A stretch of DNA of 15,838 nt from UBA685 sp049889495. GTDB lineage: Bacteria; Pseudomonadota; Alphaproteobacteria; Puniceispirillales; Puniceispirillaceae. How positions within the stretch are numbered: the stretch's first letter is position 1; every line of letters begins with the position of its first letter. The stretch is taken from NCBI GenBank assembly GCA_049889495.1, contig JBMHDH010000081.1, forward strand, positions 1 to 15,838, written 5' to 3'. Below are positions 6,464 to 13,899 of this stretch, one piece after another. The notes beneath the pieces were generated by a model. It had not been told where the DNA came from. It did no database searches and worked only from the letters and a program-made list of their open reading frames with translations. The position numbers and the translations under genes are program-made.

Positions 6464-7813
6464 TTATAATTCGGCGCCTGCTTTGAATTCACGCCATTTC
6501 AGCACCAAATTCGCCCCGATTTTTGCCAATGGCTTTGGCGGTAATTTCACAGGCGCATCATAAGATAACAGATCCTGCACAATCGCCGAATTGGCTTTGG
6601 TTGCCAAATCAACCGCCCCAATCCCTGCCAAAGTGCCTTTGGCGGTACCAAGCCCATTTTGACAGCAGGCAGAATAGAAATTCTGTTCAACCTCGCCAAA
6701 GGCGGGAACTGAATTGCGTGACAAACATAAATGCCCTGACCAACGATAGGCCATTTTCACATCTGATAATTGCGGGAATCGTCTGGCAAAGGACCGATCT
6801 TGATCTTTGCCAAAGGCCTTGATGCGCGCCTCTGGCACTTCCATAGAAGGATCAAAAGTCCAGCGATTGCGCACAATTAACCGATTGCCGCCAATGCCAT
6901 CATGCCGCCTGATGGTCGAACCCATAGGATCAGATGGTGTAATGCCCCATGCTTTTTGTCCCCCAAGGCGGGCTTGTTGGTCTGCAGTTAAGGCGTCTGT
7001 CATTGACGCATAGGTAAAGACATGCATCAGGCGATTTTCAAAAAAACCAAAACTTTCCGCATGGCCATTCACTGCCATAATGACAGTTTTTGCGCGGATT
7101 TTCGCTTTGGGTGTTTCCACCAGCCAGCTTGCCCCATCTTGTTCAAAGCTGACAGCAGGGCTGTTTTCAAATAAGGAAATGGGGGACCGCTCTTTGCGCA
7201 CGATGCCTTCTGCCAATTGCCGAATATATAAGGCAGGTTGCAACATAATCGCCCCAGGCATAAACAGCCCTGATTGGTAAAAGGATGTGCCTGTCATATC
7301 TTTCATGTCATCAGCTGATAAATGGGTGAAAGATTCACCTAGATTTGTCAAATGGGCGGCATAATCATCATTATGTTTTTTGCCATTGGCATTTACCGCA
7401 CCATTGACACGGCCAACAGGGTTTACCGCCTCTTCTGGCATGTCATATTGGGCGGCATTGGCTTTGGCAAATGCTTGTGCGTGACGGTTCAATGCGATTT
7501 GTTTTAAATCAAAATCAAGCGATCCTGCATAGCCATTATCGCCAAGTTCATGTGGCAAATCAATCATGAAACCAGAATTGCGCCCTGCAGGACCTGTGCC
7601 AATGCGGGTGGCTTCTAACACCATGATGGCATCACCAGATCGCAATTCCATTAACCGTTTGGCCGCAGATAGACCAGCAAAGCCGCCGCCGATAATCAGC
7701 CAATCAGCTGTGAGCGTGCCTTCTGCTTCTGGATAAGATGGGGCAGGGCCCAAAATGTCATGCCATGCCGCTGGCCCAGGGGCTTTTGGCAAGCGTTTTA
7801 CAATCCGTTTCAT
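6464..7813 (-). CDS. FAD-dependent oxidoreductase, DAO family (amine/amino-acid oxidase-like)
   Basis: A flavoprotein of about 449 residues in the D-amino-acid oxidase/sarcosine oxidase/PuuB group. These oxidise C-N bonds of amino acids or N-alkyl amines, giving imine or aldehyde products. The Rossmann dinucleotide motif is at I41-G-G-G-F-A-G, with E67 as the ribose-binding acid, followed by the group's G-P-A-G-R-N-S-G-F at 74-82. The C-terminal segment has A-C-C-Q-N-G-L-G-T-A-K-G. The ATG at 7813 shares its A with the TGA of the upstream aldehyde dehydrogenase (TGATG). A GTG at 7816 would add one residue. It is the last gene of a leftward unit after the regulator, lyase and aldehyde dehydrogenase. 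An oxidase feeding an aldehyde dehydrogenase resembles the PuuB-PuuC pair, but no putrescine ligase or hydrolase is present. The substrate is unknown. Confidence 0.88.
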   Translation of the reverse strand: MKRIVKRLPKAPGPAAWHDILGPAPSYPEAEGTLTADWLIIGGGFAGLSAAKRLMELRSGDAIMVLEATRIGTGPAGRNSGFMIDLPHELGDNGYAGSLDFDLKQIALNRHAQAFAKANAAQYDMPEEAVNPVGRVNGAVNANGKKHNDDYAAHLTNLGESFTHLSADDMKDMTGTSFYQSGLFMPGAIMLQPALYIRQLAEGIVRKERSPISLFENSPAVSFEQDGASWLVETPKAKIRAKTVIMAVNGHAESFGFFENRLMHVFTYASMTDALTADQQARLGGQKAWGITPSDPMGSTIRRHDGIGGNRLIVRNRWTFDPSMEVPEARIKAFGKDQDRSFARRFPQLSDVKMAYRWSGHLCLSRNSVPAFGEVEQNFYSACCQNGLGTAKGTLAGIGAVDLATKANSAIVQDLLSYDAPVKLPPKPLAKIGANLVLKWREFKAGAEL

Positions 7814-9327
7814 CACAGCTCATCCGGTGCGTTATCTGATAAATCAAGCCAGATGGTTTTTACTTCTGTGAATTGGTCATGGGCCGCCACGCCATTATCG
7901 CGCCCTCCGAAACCAGATTGTTTATAGCCGCCAAAGGGGGTTGTGGCATCACCTTCCCCATAAGAATTAACCGTCACGGTGCCTGCTTTTATGGCACGTG
8001 CGGCTCTGATGGCACGTTTGACATTGCTTGTGAAAACAGATGCTGCCAAACCATAGTCAGTTTGATTCGCAACCAGCACAGCTTCATCAAATGATTTTAC
8101 GGTGATCAGGCTTAATACAGGGCCAAAAACTTCTTCTTGGGCAAGGAAACAGCTATTATCTGGCACCTCATAAATCACAGGGGCAATGCCAGCATCTGCC
8201 GTTTCGGCAAAAGGTGATTTGGCAAGGCATGCCAGCTTTTCAGCCTCTGCACGATCCATAAAGGATTTTACTTTGGCCTGATGATCTTTATCAATCAAGA
8301 CCCCCAGCTTATTGGCAGGGTCAAGCGGGTCACCTTGACGCCATTCTTTGATGTGATGCGCTAATTTTTCAACCAACGCATCTTTAATGGCTTCATGCAC
8401 AATCACGCGTGACGTCGCTGAACAATTTTGGCCAAGATTCCAAAAGGCCCCATTGGCAATATGCGCCGCCACAGCCTCTAGATCTTCTGCATCATTCATA
8501 ACAATTGCAGGGTTTTTGCCCCCACATTCCAATGTCACCTGTTTCATATTGGATTCAGCGGCATATTTCAAAAAGCGTTTGCCTGTTTCGGTGGAACCTG
8601 TAAAGGACACCATATCGACATCGTGATGACGGCCAAGCGGCTCACCTGTGGTTGGGCCATCTCCAACCAGCACTTGTAAGACGCCGCGTGGGATACCAGC
8701 TTCATGGGCCAGTTGCGCAATATATAACGCTGTTAACGGGGTTTGCTCTGCTGGCTTGATAATCAGCGAATTGCCAGCCGCCAAAGCAGGGCCTAATTTC
8801 CATGCCATCATCAAAAGTGGGAAATTCCATGGCAGAACACATGCCACAACCCCCACAGGCTCTCTGATAATCACTGAAAGCGCATCAGATCCCACGGGGG
8901 CTGTGTCATCATAAATCTTGTCAATTGCCTCAGCGTGCCAAATGATTGTGTTAATTGTCTCGGGTATATCAATAGTGGAACAATCTGCAATTGGCTTGCC
9001 GCTATCAAGAGATTCCATGACCGCCAACTGGTGTCTATGGCGTGTCATCAGCTTTGCCAATTTGATCAAAACGGCTTTGCGTTCAGATGGGTGGGCTTGT
9101 GCCCAATGACCTTGGTCAAACGCTTCTCTTGCCTTGGCAACGGCAAGATCCACATCATCTGAATTGGCCATCGCCAATGTGGCGAGCCTGTCCCCTGTGG
9201 CAGGATTAGTTGTGGTTAATTCAGGGCCGCCACATTTGTGATAACTGCCATCAATGAATGAGGCTTGGGGAAACGTCAGCTCATCAGCAACAGCGCGGTA
9301 ATCTTCTAGGCTTAAGATATCAGACAT
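7813..9327 (-). CDS. NAD(P)-dependent aldehyde dehydrogenase (PuuC/betaine-aldehyde-dehydrogenase-like)
   Basis: A full-length 504-residue class I/II-type aldehyde dehydrogenase. All catalytic elements are visible: P166-W-N-F with N168, K191 in I-I-K-P-A-E, the F242-T-G-S-T-E-T-G nucleotide loop, the general base E267 in L-E-C-G-G-K, the nucleophile C302 in G-Q-N-C, and E399 in E-E-V-F-G-P-V. The segment D120-I-P-E-T... followed by H131-A-E-A-I-D-K resembles PuuC-type enzymes, which oxidise omega-amino aldehydes. AAGGA lies 9 nt before the ATG. It is coupled to the following flavin oxidase by a TGATG overlap and follows the lyase gene by 38 nt. It probably oxidises the aldehyde or semialdehyde made by its operon partners. 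Betaine-aldehyde or alpha-ketoglutarate-semialdehyde activity are both possible. Confidence 0.92.
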   Translation of the reverse strand: MSDILSLEDYRAVADELTFPQASFIDGSYHKCGGPELTTTNPATGDRLATLAMANSDDVDLAVAKAREAFDQGHWAQAHPSERKAVLIKLAKLMTRHRHQLAVMESLDSGKPIADCSTIDIPETINTIIWHAEAIDKIYDDTAPVGSDALSVIIREPVGVVACVLPWNFPLLMMAWKLGPALAAGNSLIIKPAEQTPLTALYIAQLAHEAGIPRGVLQVLVGDGPTTGEPLGRHHDVDMVSFTGSTETGKRFLKYAAESNMKQVTLECGGKNPAIVMNDAEDLEAVAAHIANGAFWNLGQNCSATSRVIVHEAIKDALVEKLAHHIKEWRQGDPLDPANKLGVLIDKDHQAKVKSFMDRAEAEKLACLAKSPFAETADAGIAPVIYEVPDNSCFLAQEEVFGPVLSLITVKSFDEAVLVANQTDYGLAASVFTSNVKRAIRAARAIKAGTVTVNSYGEGDATTPFGGYKQSGFGGRDNGVAAHDQFTEVKTIWLDLSDNAPDEL

Positions 9328-9365
9328 TCTGGTCTTCCTTATGTAAGGGCTTCATTAGGGGCAAA

Positions 9366-10271
9366 TCAGCTTTGTGATAAAATCCGATCAATGGTGGCAT
9401 TCATGCGGTCAATCACTTGGTCTAATTCTCTTTTTTCATCTTTGTTTAATGGCTTTAACGGCAAACGCGGCACACCCGCAGGCAGGCCGCGTCTGGCCAC
9501 ACCATATTTGACAGCTTGGATAAATTTACCGCCTTGTTCCAACACGGTCATCAAAGGCAACATGGCGGTCATAATGCGTCTGCCTTTGGTGAAATCACCT
9601 TCGACCACACAGGCTTGCCATAAGGCGATATGCGCTTTGGCGGCAAAATTTGACGCCGCACATACCCAAGATTGCGCGCCCCATGCAAAAAATTCAAGCG
9701 CCTGATCATCCATGCCACATGACAGGCTGATATGCGGGTAACGACGTGCCAAAAGATGTAGGCGGTTAATATCACCTGAACTTTCTTTAATGGCTTTGAA
9801 ATTCGGTGATTGGCCAACGCGATCAAGGAAATCTTCATCCATCTCTGCGGCCATACGCCCTGGGTAATTATACAACATCACAGGCATATCAACCGCCCGT
9901 TCAACAGCCAGAGCATGAAGCGCATTTTCGCGCCCTGTGGGCACTGAATAAGGGGGTGTTGCCACCAAAATAGCATCCGTGCCAGCCTGTTTGGCTGTCT
10001 TGGCAAGCAGAATGGAATCTTCGGTGCGCATTGCCCCTGTGCCACCAATGGTTGGCAGGCGGCCATTCACAATTTCCACTCCCAAATGCAGCATTCTTTG
10101 ACGCTCTTCAAGGCTCTGTGCGTAATATTCGCCTGTTGTGCCTGCGATGATGATGCCATGCACCCCATCTGCGATTAAGCTTTCGATCACATCGGCAAAG
10201 CCTGCTTCATCAATGCTATAATCATCAAAATGCGGTGTGATGACTGGCGTATAAATGCCATAAAAATCCAT
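9366..10271 (-). CDS. Dihydrodipicolinate synthase/N-acetylneuraminate lyase family protein
   Basis: A 301-residue TIM-barrel class I aldolase or deaminase that works through a Schiff base. The family signatures are intact: the carboxylate-binding G44-T-T-G-E, the catalytic Y134 in L-Y-N-Y-P-G-R, and the Schiff-base lysine K162 in A-I-K-E-S-S-G-D. The pattern is DapA/NAL-like. It differs from 5-keto-4-deoxyglucarate dehydratase (where I recall N-R-N after the tyrosine) and from the G-S-M-G-D seen in some hydroxyproline deaminases. Housekeeping DapA is usually unlinked to such neighbours, so a catabolic member acting on a 2-keto or imino acid is more likely. It lies between the GntR gene (27-nt gap) and the aldehyde dehydrogenase in one leftward unit. 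Substrate and direction are unknown. Confidence 0.9.
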   Translation of the reverse strand: MDFYGIYTPVITPHFDDYSIDEAGFADVIESLIADGVHGIIIAGTTGEYYAQSLEERQRMLHLGVEIVNGRLPTIGGTGAMRTEDSILLAKTAKQAGTDAILVATPPYSVPTGRENALHALAVERAVDMPVMLYNYPGRMAAEMDEDFLDRVGQSPNFKAIKESSGDINRLHLLARRYPHISLSCGMDDQALEFFAWGAQSWVCAASNFAAKAHIALWQACVVEGDFTKGRRIMTAMLPLMTVLEQGGKFIQAVKYGVARRGLPAGVPRLPLKPLNKDEKRELDQVIDRMNATIDRILSQS

Positions 10272-10298
10272 TATGTTTCATCCATTTCTTGTCTCTTT

Positions 10299-11009
10299 TC
10301 AGGGCGTGTTTACGGCCCCTGCATGATCTGCCACCTCTGGCCATTCCGCTAATAAAGGGGCTGGCCTGATATAGGCATCAATATTATTTTTTGATAATTC
10401 CCAATGCGCCATGGTTAAGGCCACAGCCGCTTCTTCATCATGGCTGGCAAATATGTCGATAAAGCGGTCATGATGGCGGCTGGCCTCTAGGATATCATCT
10501 CCTGGACCATCTGGGCCTGATTGCCAAAATGTTTGGCCAATACGCGCATGTTCCATCAATAAACGTTGCAAGCTTGGCATCAGATACGCGTTATCAGCCA
10601 TCTCGCCAATTTTGTAATGAAAGCGTTCATTTTGCGTTACAAGGCTCTCAACATGTTGCGCCTCAACCGCTGATTTAAAGTCTTTTTGAATCGCAAAAAG
10701 ATCGTCAATATCGCGGATTGTGGCTGTTTGCGCGGCAAGGCGCGATATGGACGCATAAATCATCGGCGCGGTTAAGAAAAAATTGCGCATGGATTTTGGG
10801 TCCATAGGTGCCACCACGGCGCCTTTATTCTGTGTTAAATGCACATAGCCTTCACCAGCCAATTGCCGCAAAATTTCGCGCAAGGGTGTCCGTGATACCG
10901 CAAATTGTCGGCATAAAGACATCTCGTCAATCGGGGTGCCAGGCGCGCGTTCCAACATCAAAATTTCGCGTCGTAATTGGCTTGTGATTTCTTCTTTGGC
11001 AGATGCCAT
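10299..11009 (-). CDS. GntR-family transcriptional regulator with FCD ligand-binding domain
   Basis: A 236-residue FadR-subfamily regulator. Residues 8-68 form the winged helix-turn-helix (the recognition region runs through F36-A-V-S-R-T-P-L-R-E-I, with the wing near Q60-N-K-G-A-V-V). The C-terminal FCD all-helical domain carries likely metal-binding residues N127/H131, H179 or H180, and H202 in A-H-W-E-L-S. FCD members usually repress catabolic genes and release DNA on binding an acid metabolite. It is the first gene of the leftward unit and stands divergent from the MttB-family gene, so it probably controls both directions. The 145-bp gap holds several ATTGT/ACAAT half-sites that fit the palindromic sites of this subfamily. 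The effector is unknown. Confidence 0.92.
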   Translation of the reverse strand: MASAKEEITSQLRREILMLERAPGTPIDEMSLCRQFAVSRTPLREILRQLAGEGYVHLTQNKGAVVAPMDPKSMRNFFLTAPMIYASISRLAAQTATIRDIDDLFAIQKDFKSAVEAQHVESLVTQNERFHYKIGEMADNAYLMPSLQRLLMEHARIGQTFWQSGPDGPGDDILEASRHHDRFIDIFASHDEEAAVALTMAHWELSKNNIDAYIRPAPLLAEWPEVADHAGAVNTP

Positions 11010-11040
11010 AACCGATCCCGTATTTTATGTTCTTTTGTGG

Positions 11041-11069
11041 TTGCAATTTTTGTCAGACTAGCTGATAAC
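11041..11069 (+). promoter_or_regulatory. Candidate sigma-70-like promoter for the MttB-family gene
   Basis: TTGCAA (11041-11046) and GATAAC (11064-11069) are 17 bp apart, each matching 4 of 6 consensus bases. Transcription would then begin within or next to the palindromic half-sites at 11068-11084, fitting a repressor that blocks the start. The assignment is tentative. Confidence 0.28.
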
Positions 11070-11084
11070 AAAATTGTACACAAT
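11068..11084. promoter_or_regulatory. Candidate GntR/FCD operator with overlapping palindromes
   Basis: ATTGTACACAAT at 11073-11084 is a perfect inverted repeat (ATTGT-AC-ACAAT). It overlaps another, ACAA-AA-TTGT, at 11068-11077, so the site reads as three phased half-sites. Many FCD regulators bind short TTGT-NN-ACAA palindromes. It sits between the divergent GntR and MttB-family genes, which makes autoregulation and co-control likely. Confidence 0.5.
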
Positions 11085-11099
11085 ATGTATTTTATGTTT

Positions 11100-11117
11100 T
11101 GATCATGCGAATGATCA
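11100..11117. promoter_or_regulatory. Perfect inverted repeat TGATCAT-N4-ATGATCA
   Basis: Seven-base arms at 11100-11106 and 11111-11117 flank GCGA. It lies 38 bp before the MttB-family ATG, in the leader of that gene. It differs in sequence from the ATTGT/ACAAT sites, so a second regulator or an mRNA hairpin is possible. Confidence 0.4.
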
Positions 11118-11121
11118 CCAG

Positions 11122-11146
11122 TTTATTGTTGAACAATTTATTGTTG
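11122..11146. promoter_or_regulatory. Second ATTGT/ACAAT palindrome with direct repeat, before the MttB-family start
   Basis: ATTGTTGAACAAT (11125-11137) is a perfect palindrome around a central G. TTTATTGTTG occurs at 11122-11131 and again at 11137-11146, a direct repeat with 15-bp period. The half-sites match those at 11073-11084. The second copy ends 8 nt before the ATG at 11155, so a bound protein could also hinder translation signals or elongation. Confidence 0.42.
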
Positions 11147-11154
11147 GGAAGACT

Positions 11155-12714
11155 ATGATGGACACAAATCAAGAGCCAACAGCCACAAGACGTGGGGGAC
11201 GTGGTGAGCGACGTGCGCTAAGAACCAAACCTGATCACAGCATGCTAGGTCATCTGAAAGGCAAATTGCCTTTGACAGAGCCGATGAGCCAAGATCAAGT
11301 TGAAGCCATTGATCACGCTTCTCTTGATATTCTTGAAGAAGTCGGCGTGGTGTTTCGTGATGATATCGCACTAGAAGATTGGAAACGCATTGGCGCAGAT
11401 GTGCGCGGTGAGACCGTCCATCTAGACAGGGCGCTTGTCAAAGATTTGATATCGACCATCCCATCCGATATTACATTACATGCCAGAAACCCTGAAAAGA
11501 CGGTGATGCTTGGGGGGCGCAATTCGATATTTGTGCCGATGACTGGCGCGCCATATTTGCGTGATTTGGATGATGTCAGACGCGCACCAACCCTAGATGA
11601 TTTGGCCAATTTTCATAAATTGTCACATATGTTGCCAGCCATCCATTCATCAGCGCATCACATTGTTGAGCCGATGGACCATCCTGTCAGTCACCGCCAT
11701 TTGCGTATCACCCATTCATCAATGGTGCATTCAGATAAAACCTTTATGGGCATGACCACATCAGGCAAAAATGCCGAAGATGTGCTTGATATGTGCGCGA
11801 TCTTATTTGGGGAAGATTATCTTGAAACCCATCCTGTGGTGGTCGGCAATTGTAACGGGAATTCGCCGTTGGTATGGGATGAAACCATGCTGTCTGCGAT
11901 GCGTGCTTTTAACAAACGTAACCAGCCTGTATTATGTTCACCCTTTGTGTTGGGCGGTGCTAATACCCCTGCCTCAACTGTGCCAACAGTGGCGCAATTA
12001 AATGCCGAAGCCCTATCAGCCTTGGCCTATACCCAAGTGACAAGACGCGGCTGTCCTGCGATTTATGGCCATTATCTATCAACGGTTTCAATGCAATCAG
12101 GTGCGCCAATGGCTGGTACGCCAGAAATCAGCTTGATGAATTTTATGATTGGCCAGATGGCACGTTATTATAATATCCCATGGCGGACTTCAAACACGCT
12201 TGGTGGTGCTAAGACGCTTGATGCACAATCAGGGTATGAATCAGCCACAACCTTGATGGCTGTCTTGATGGCAGGGGCAAATTATATTTGGCATTCAGCA
12301 GGTTGGAATGAAGCGGGCATGCATTGCTCTATGGCAAAATTCATTGTGGATGCAGAACAATGCGCGATGGGATATCGCATGGCAGAAGGCTTGCAATGGG
12401 ATGATTTTGACGAAGCGCTTGCCGCGGTGCGTGATATTGGCCCAGGCGGGCATTATTTAGGCCACCCTCATACACAGGAAAATTTCCAAAAAGCCTTTTT
12501 CATGCCAAAGCAATTTGACAATAATTCATTTGAACAATGGGTTGCAGAAGGCGAGGTGGATACCACCGAGCGCGCGCTTCGGACCGCACGTCAGATGCTA
12601 AAAGATTATGAAAAGCCAGCTTTGGATCCCGCAATTAATGACGCATTGCTTGATTATATTGCACGGCGTGAGCGCGAAATTCCAGCGATGGATGCCTTAA
12701 ACACTGATGCGTAA
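11155..12714 (+). CDS. MttB-family (trimethylamine/glycine betaine methyltransferase-like) protein
   Basis: A 519-residue member of the MttB superfamily. These TIM-barrel proteins move a methyl group from a quaternary or tertiary amine to a corrinoid protein (for example glycine betaine for MtgB, proline betaine for MtpB). The frame contains no in-frame stop, so it is a non-pyrrolysine member. Visible marks are an arginine-rich N-terminus (residues 12-23, common in alphaproteobacterial homologues), D56-I-L-E-E-V-G, and the conserved C-terminal G429-P-G-G-H-Y-L-G-H-P-H-T-Q-E-N-F. The frame opens upstream to a TTG at 11074, but that lies in the operator. The ATGs at 11155 and 11158 give normal length, with GGGAAG just upstream. 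No corrinoid protein or reactivase is in the window. It is divergent from the GntR gene and ends at a strong terminator. The methyl donor is unknown. Confidence 0.9.
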   Translation: MMDTNQEPTATRRGGRGERRALRTKPDHSMLGHLKGKLPLTEPMSQDQVEAIDHASLDILEEVGVVFRDDIALEDWKRIGADVRGETVHLDRALVKDLISTIPSDITLHARNPEKTVMLGGRNSIFVPMTGAPYLRDLDDVRRAPTLDDLANFHKLSHMLPAIHSSAHHIVEPMDHPVSHRHLRITHSSMVHSDKTFMGMTTSGKNAEDVLDMCAILFGEDYLETHPVVVGNCNGNSPLVWDETMLSAMRAFNKRNQPVLCSPFVLGGANTPASTVPTVAQLNAEALSALAYTQVTRRGCPAIYGHYLSTVSMQSGAPMAGTPEISLMNFMIGQMARYYNIPWRTSNTLGGAKTLDAQSGYESATTLMAVLMAGANYIWHSAGWNEAGMHCSMAKFIVDAEQCAMGYRMAEGLQWDDFDEALAAVRDIGPGGHYLGHPHTQENFQKAFFMPKQFDNNSFEQWVAEGEVDTTERALRTARQMLKDYEKPALDPAINDALLDYIARREREIPAMDALNTDA

Positions 12715-12736
12715 GCTGTGATAAATACTGCTATAA

Positions 12737-12759
12737 AAAGGGGCCAAAAGGGCCCCTTT
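12737..12759. terminator. Intrinsic terminator between convergent units
   Basis: AAAGGGGCC (12737-12745) pairs perfectly with GGCCCCTTT (12751-12759) around a 5-nt loop. It lies 23 bp after the MttB-family stop and 31 bp beyond the stop of the leftward enolase-superfamily gene. A-rich sequence on the left and T-rich sequence on the right let it serve both strands. Confidence 0.85.
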
Positions 12760-12789
12760 ATGTTTTGTGATGGGTTCATCAGATCGTCC

Positions 12790-13899
12790 TTATGCCTCAT
12801 AAACCGCAACCGCATTGCCAAGCAACCCTTCATCAGGTGCAAAGCCGAGCCCAGCTTCTGGGGTGGCATAATGATAGCCATCTTGCGAGCGCATGCCGCG
12901 CCCTGGGGCCACATCCACGGTTAACATATCTTGGCATGCCCAGCCACCAAGACGCATTTCTTCTGGGATGGAAAGCGCCAAGGCAGATGCCTCGCTATCT
13001 GCCATCACAGAGCCACCTGTTGCCATAACATAAATTTGCAGACCATGGGCAAGGGCCATATCACGAAGGCGGCGTGCTTTGGTCAGCCCGCCCACACGGT
13101 TAATTTTGATGCCTGCAATTTCCGCAATGCCTTCATGCACGATGCGGGTCATATCATTAAAGGTAACCAATGTTTCATCCACCGAAATAGGGGATGAGGT
13201 CAAAGGTCTGATGCGGGCGATATCATCTAGGGTCTCGCAAGGCTGTTCAAAAGACACCCCTAAATCAGCGACCGCATTCATTACAATCACAGCCTCACGG
13301 CGTGACCATGCGCGGTTCACATCATATAGGATGCGCTCGCCAGCAAGGCGGTTGGCTTCTAAAAAGCGGATACGTTCAATATCTTTTTCAACATCACCAC
13401 CAACCTTCACAGAATGCCCAACATAGCCGATATCACGATAGCTTTGCATAATCGCAAGCATCTCTTCTGGTGTGCCAGAAGACACAGATGACATAATGCG
13501 CACCCCGCCGCCTCTGTCACCACCTAGCATTTGCGTCAATGACATGTTGCAAGCTTGGCCCTTAATATCCCAGCAAGCCAAATCAATGGCTGATTTGGCA
13601 TAAAGATGGCCAGGCAATTGTTTATCCATGGCATATTCAACAGCTTCTAATTCGCGCGGGTCCAGCCCCATCAAAGCAGGTGCCAAAGTTTCAATACCAG
13701 CACGAATACCAGGGCCATGCGCTGGCACATAGGTATGACCCCAGGGCGTGCCTTCACCCCAACCTGTGATGCCTTCATCTGTTTCAATTTTCACAAAGGT
13801 GGCATCAAGCACATCAAACCGCAATCTGCCGCCAGAAAGAAAGTAAGGATGCGACAAAGGCAGATCTTTGTGGAATACAGTAATTTTACTTATTTTCAT
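12790..13899 (-). CDS. Enolase-superfamily protein (mandelate racemase/muconate lactonizing family), copy 1
   Basis: A 369-residue MR/MLE protein: an N-terminal capping domain, then a (beta/alpha)7-beta barrel binding Mg2+. The barrel residues are complete. A catalytic lysine K165 lies in S-V-K-V-G-G and a second lysine K265 in G-I-K-I-N-R-V-G-G; metal ligands are D193, E218 (in F-E-Q-P-C) and D241. Lysines on both faces are typical of 1,1-proton transfer (racemases and epimerases), though some dehydratases and cycloisomerases keep them. The pattern resembles hydroxyproline-betaine/proline-betaine epimerases (HpbD) more than sugar-acid dehydratases, and W320 falls in the region where I recall HpbD's ammonium-binding tryptophan. 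GGAG lies 7 nt before the ATG, which overlaps the previous gene by 4 bp (ATGA). Substrate unproven. Confidence 0.9.
   Translation of the reverse strand: MKISKITVFHKDLPLSHPYFLSGGRLRFDVLDATFVKIETDEGITGWGEGTPWGHTYVPAHGPGIRAGIETLAPALMGLDPRELEAVEYAMDKQLPGHLYAKSAIDLACWDIKGQACNMSLTQMLGGDRGGGVRIMSSVSSGTPEEMLAIMQSYRDIGYVGHSVKVGGDVEKDIERIRFLEANRLAGERILYDVNRAWSRREAVIVMNAVADLGVSFEQPCETLDDIARIRPLTSSPISVDETLVTFNDMTRIVHEGIAEIAGIKINRVGGLTKARRLRDMALAHGLQIYVMATGGSVMADSEASALALSIPEEMRLGGWACQDMLTVDVAPGRGMRSQDGYHYATPEAGLGFAPDEGLLGNAVAVYEA

Noticed and set aside
6464..9327. Assigning the flavin oxidase and aldehyde dehydrogenase as PuuB and PuuC of putrescine catabolism.
   Set aside because: Family resemblance is real, but the gamma-glutamylputrescine synthetase and hydrolase are absent and the neighbours point to a different substrate.
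11074..11154. N-terminal extension of the MttB-family frame from a TTG at 11074.
   Set aside because: The TTG lies inside a palindromic operator, the extra residues do not look like the family, and ATGs at 11155/11158 with a nearby purine-rich site give the expected length.
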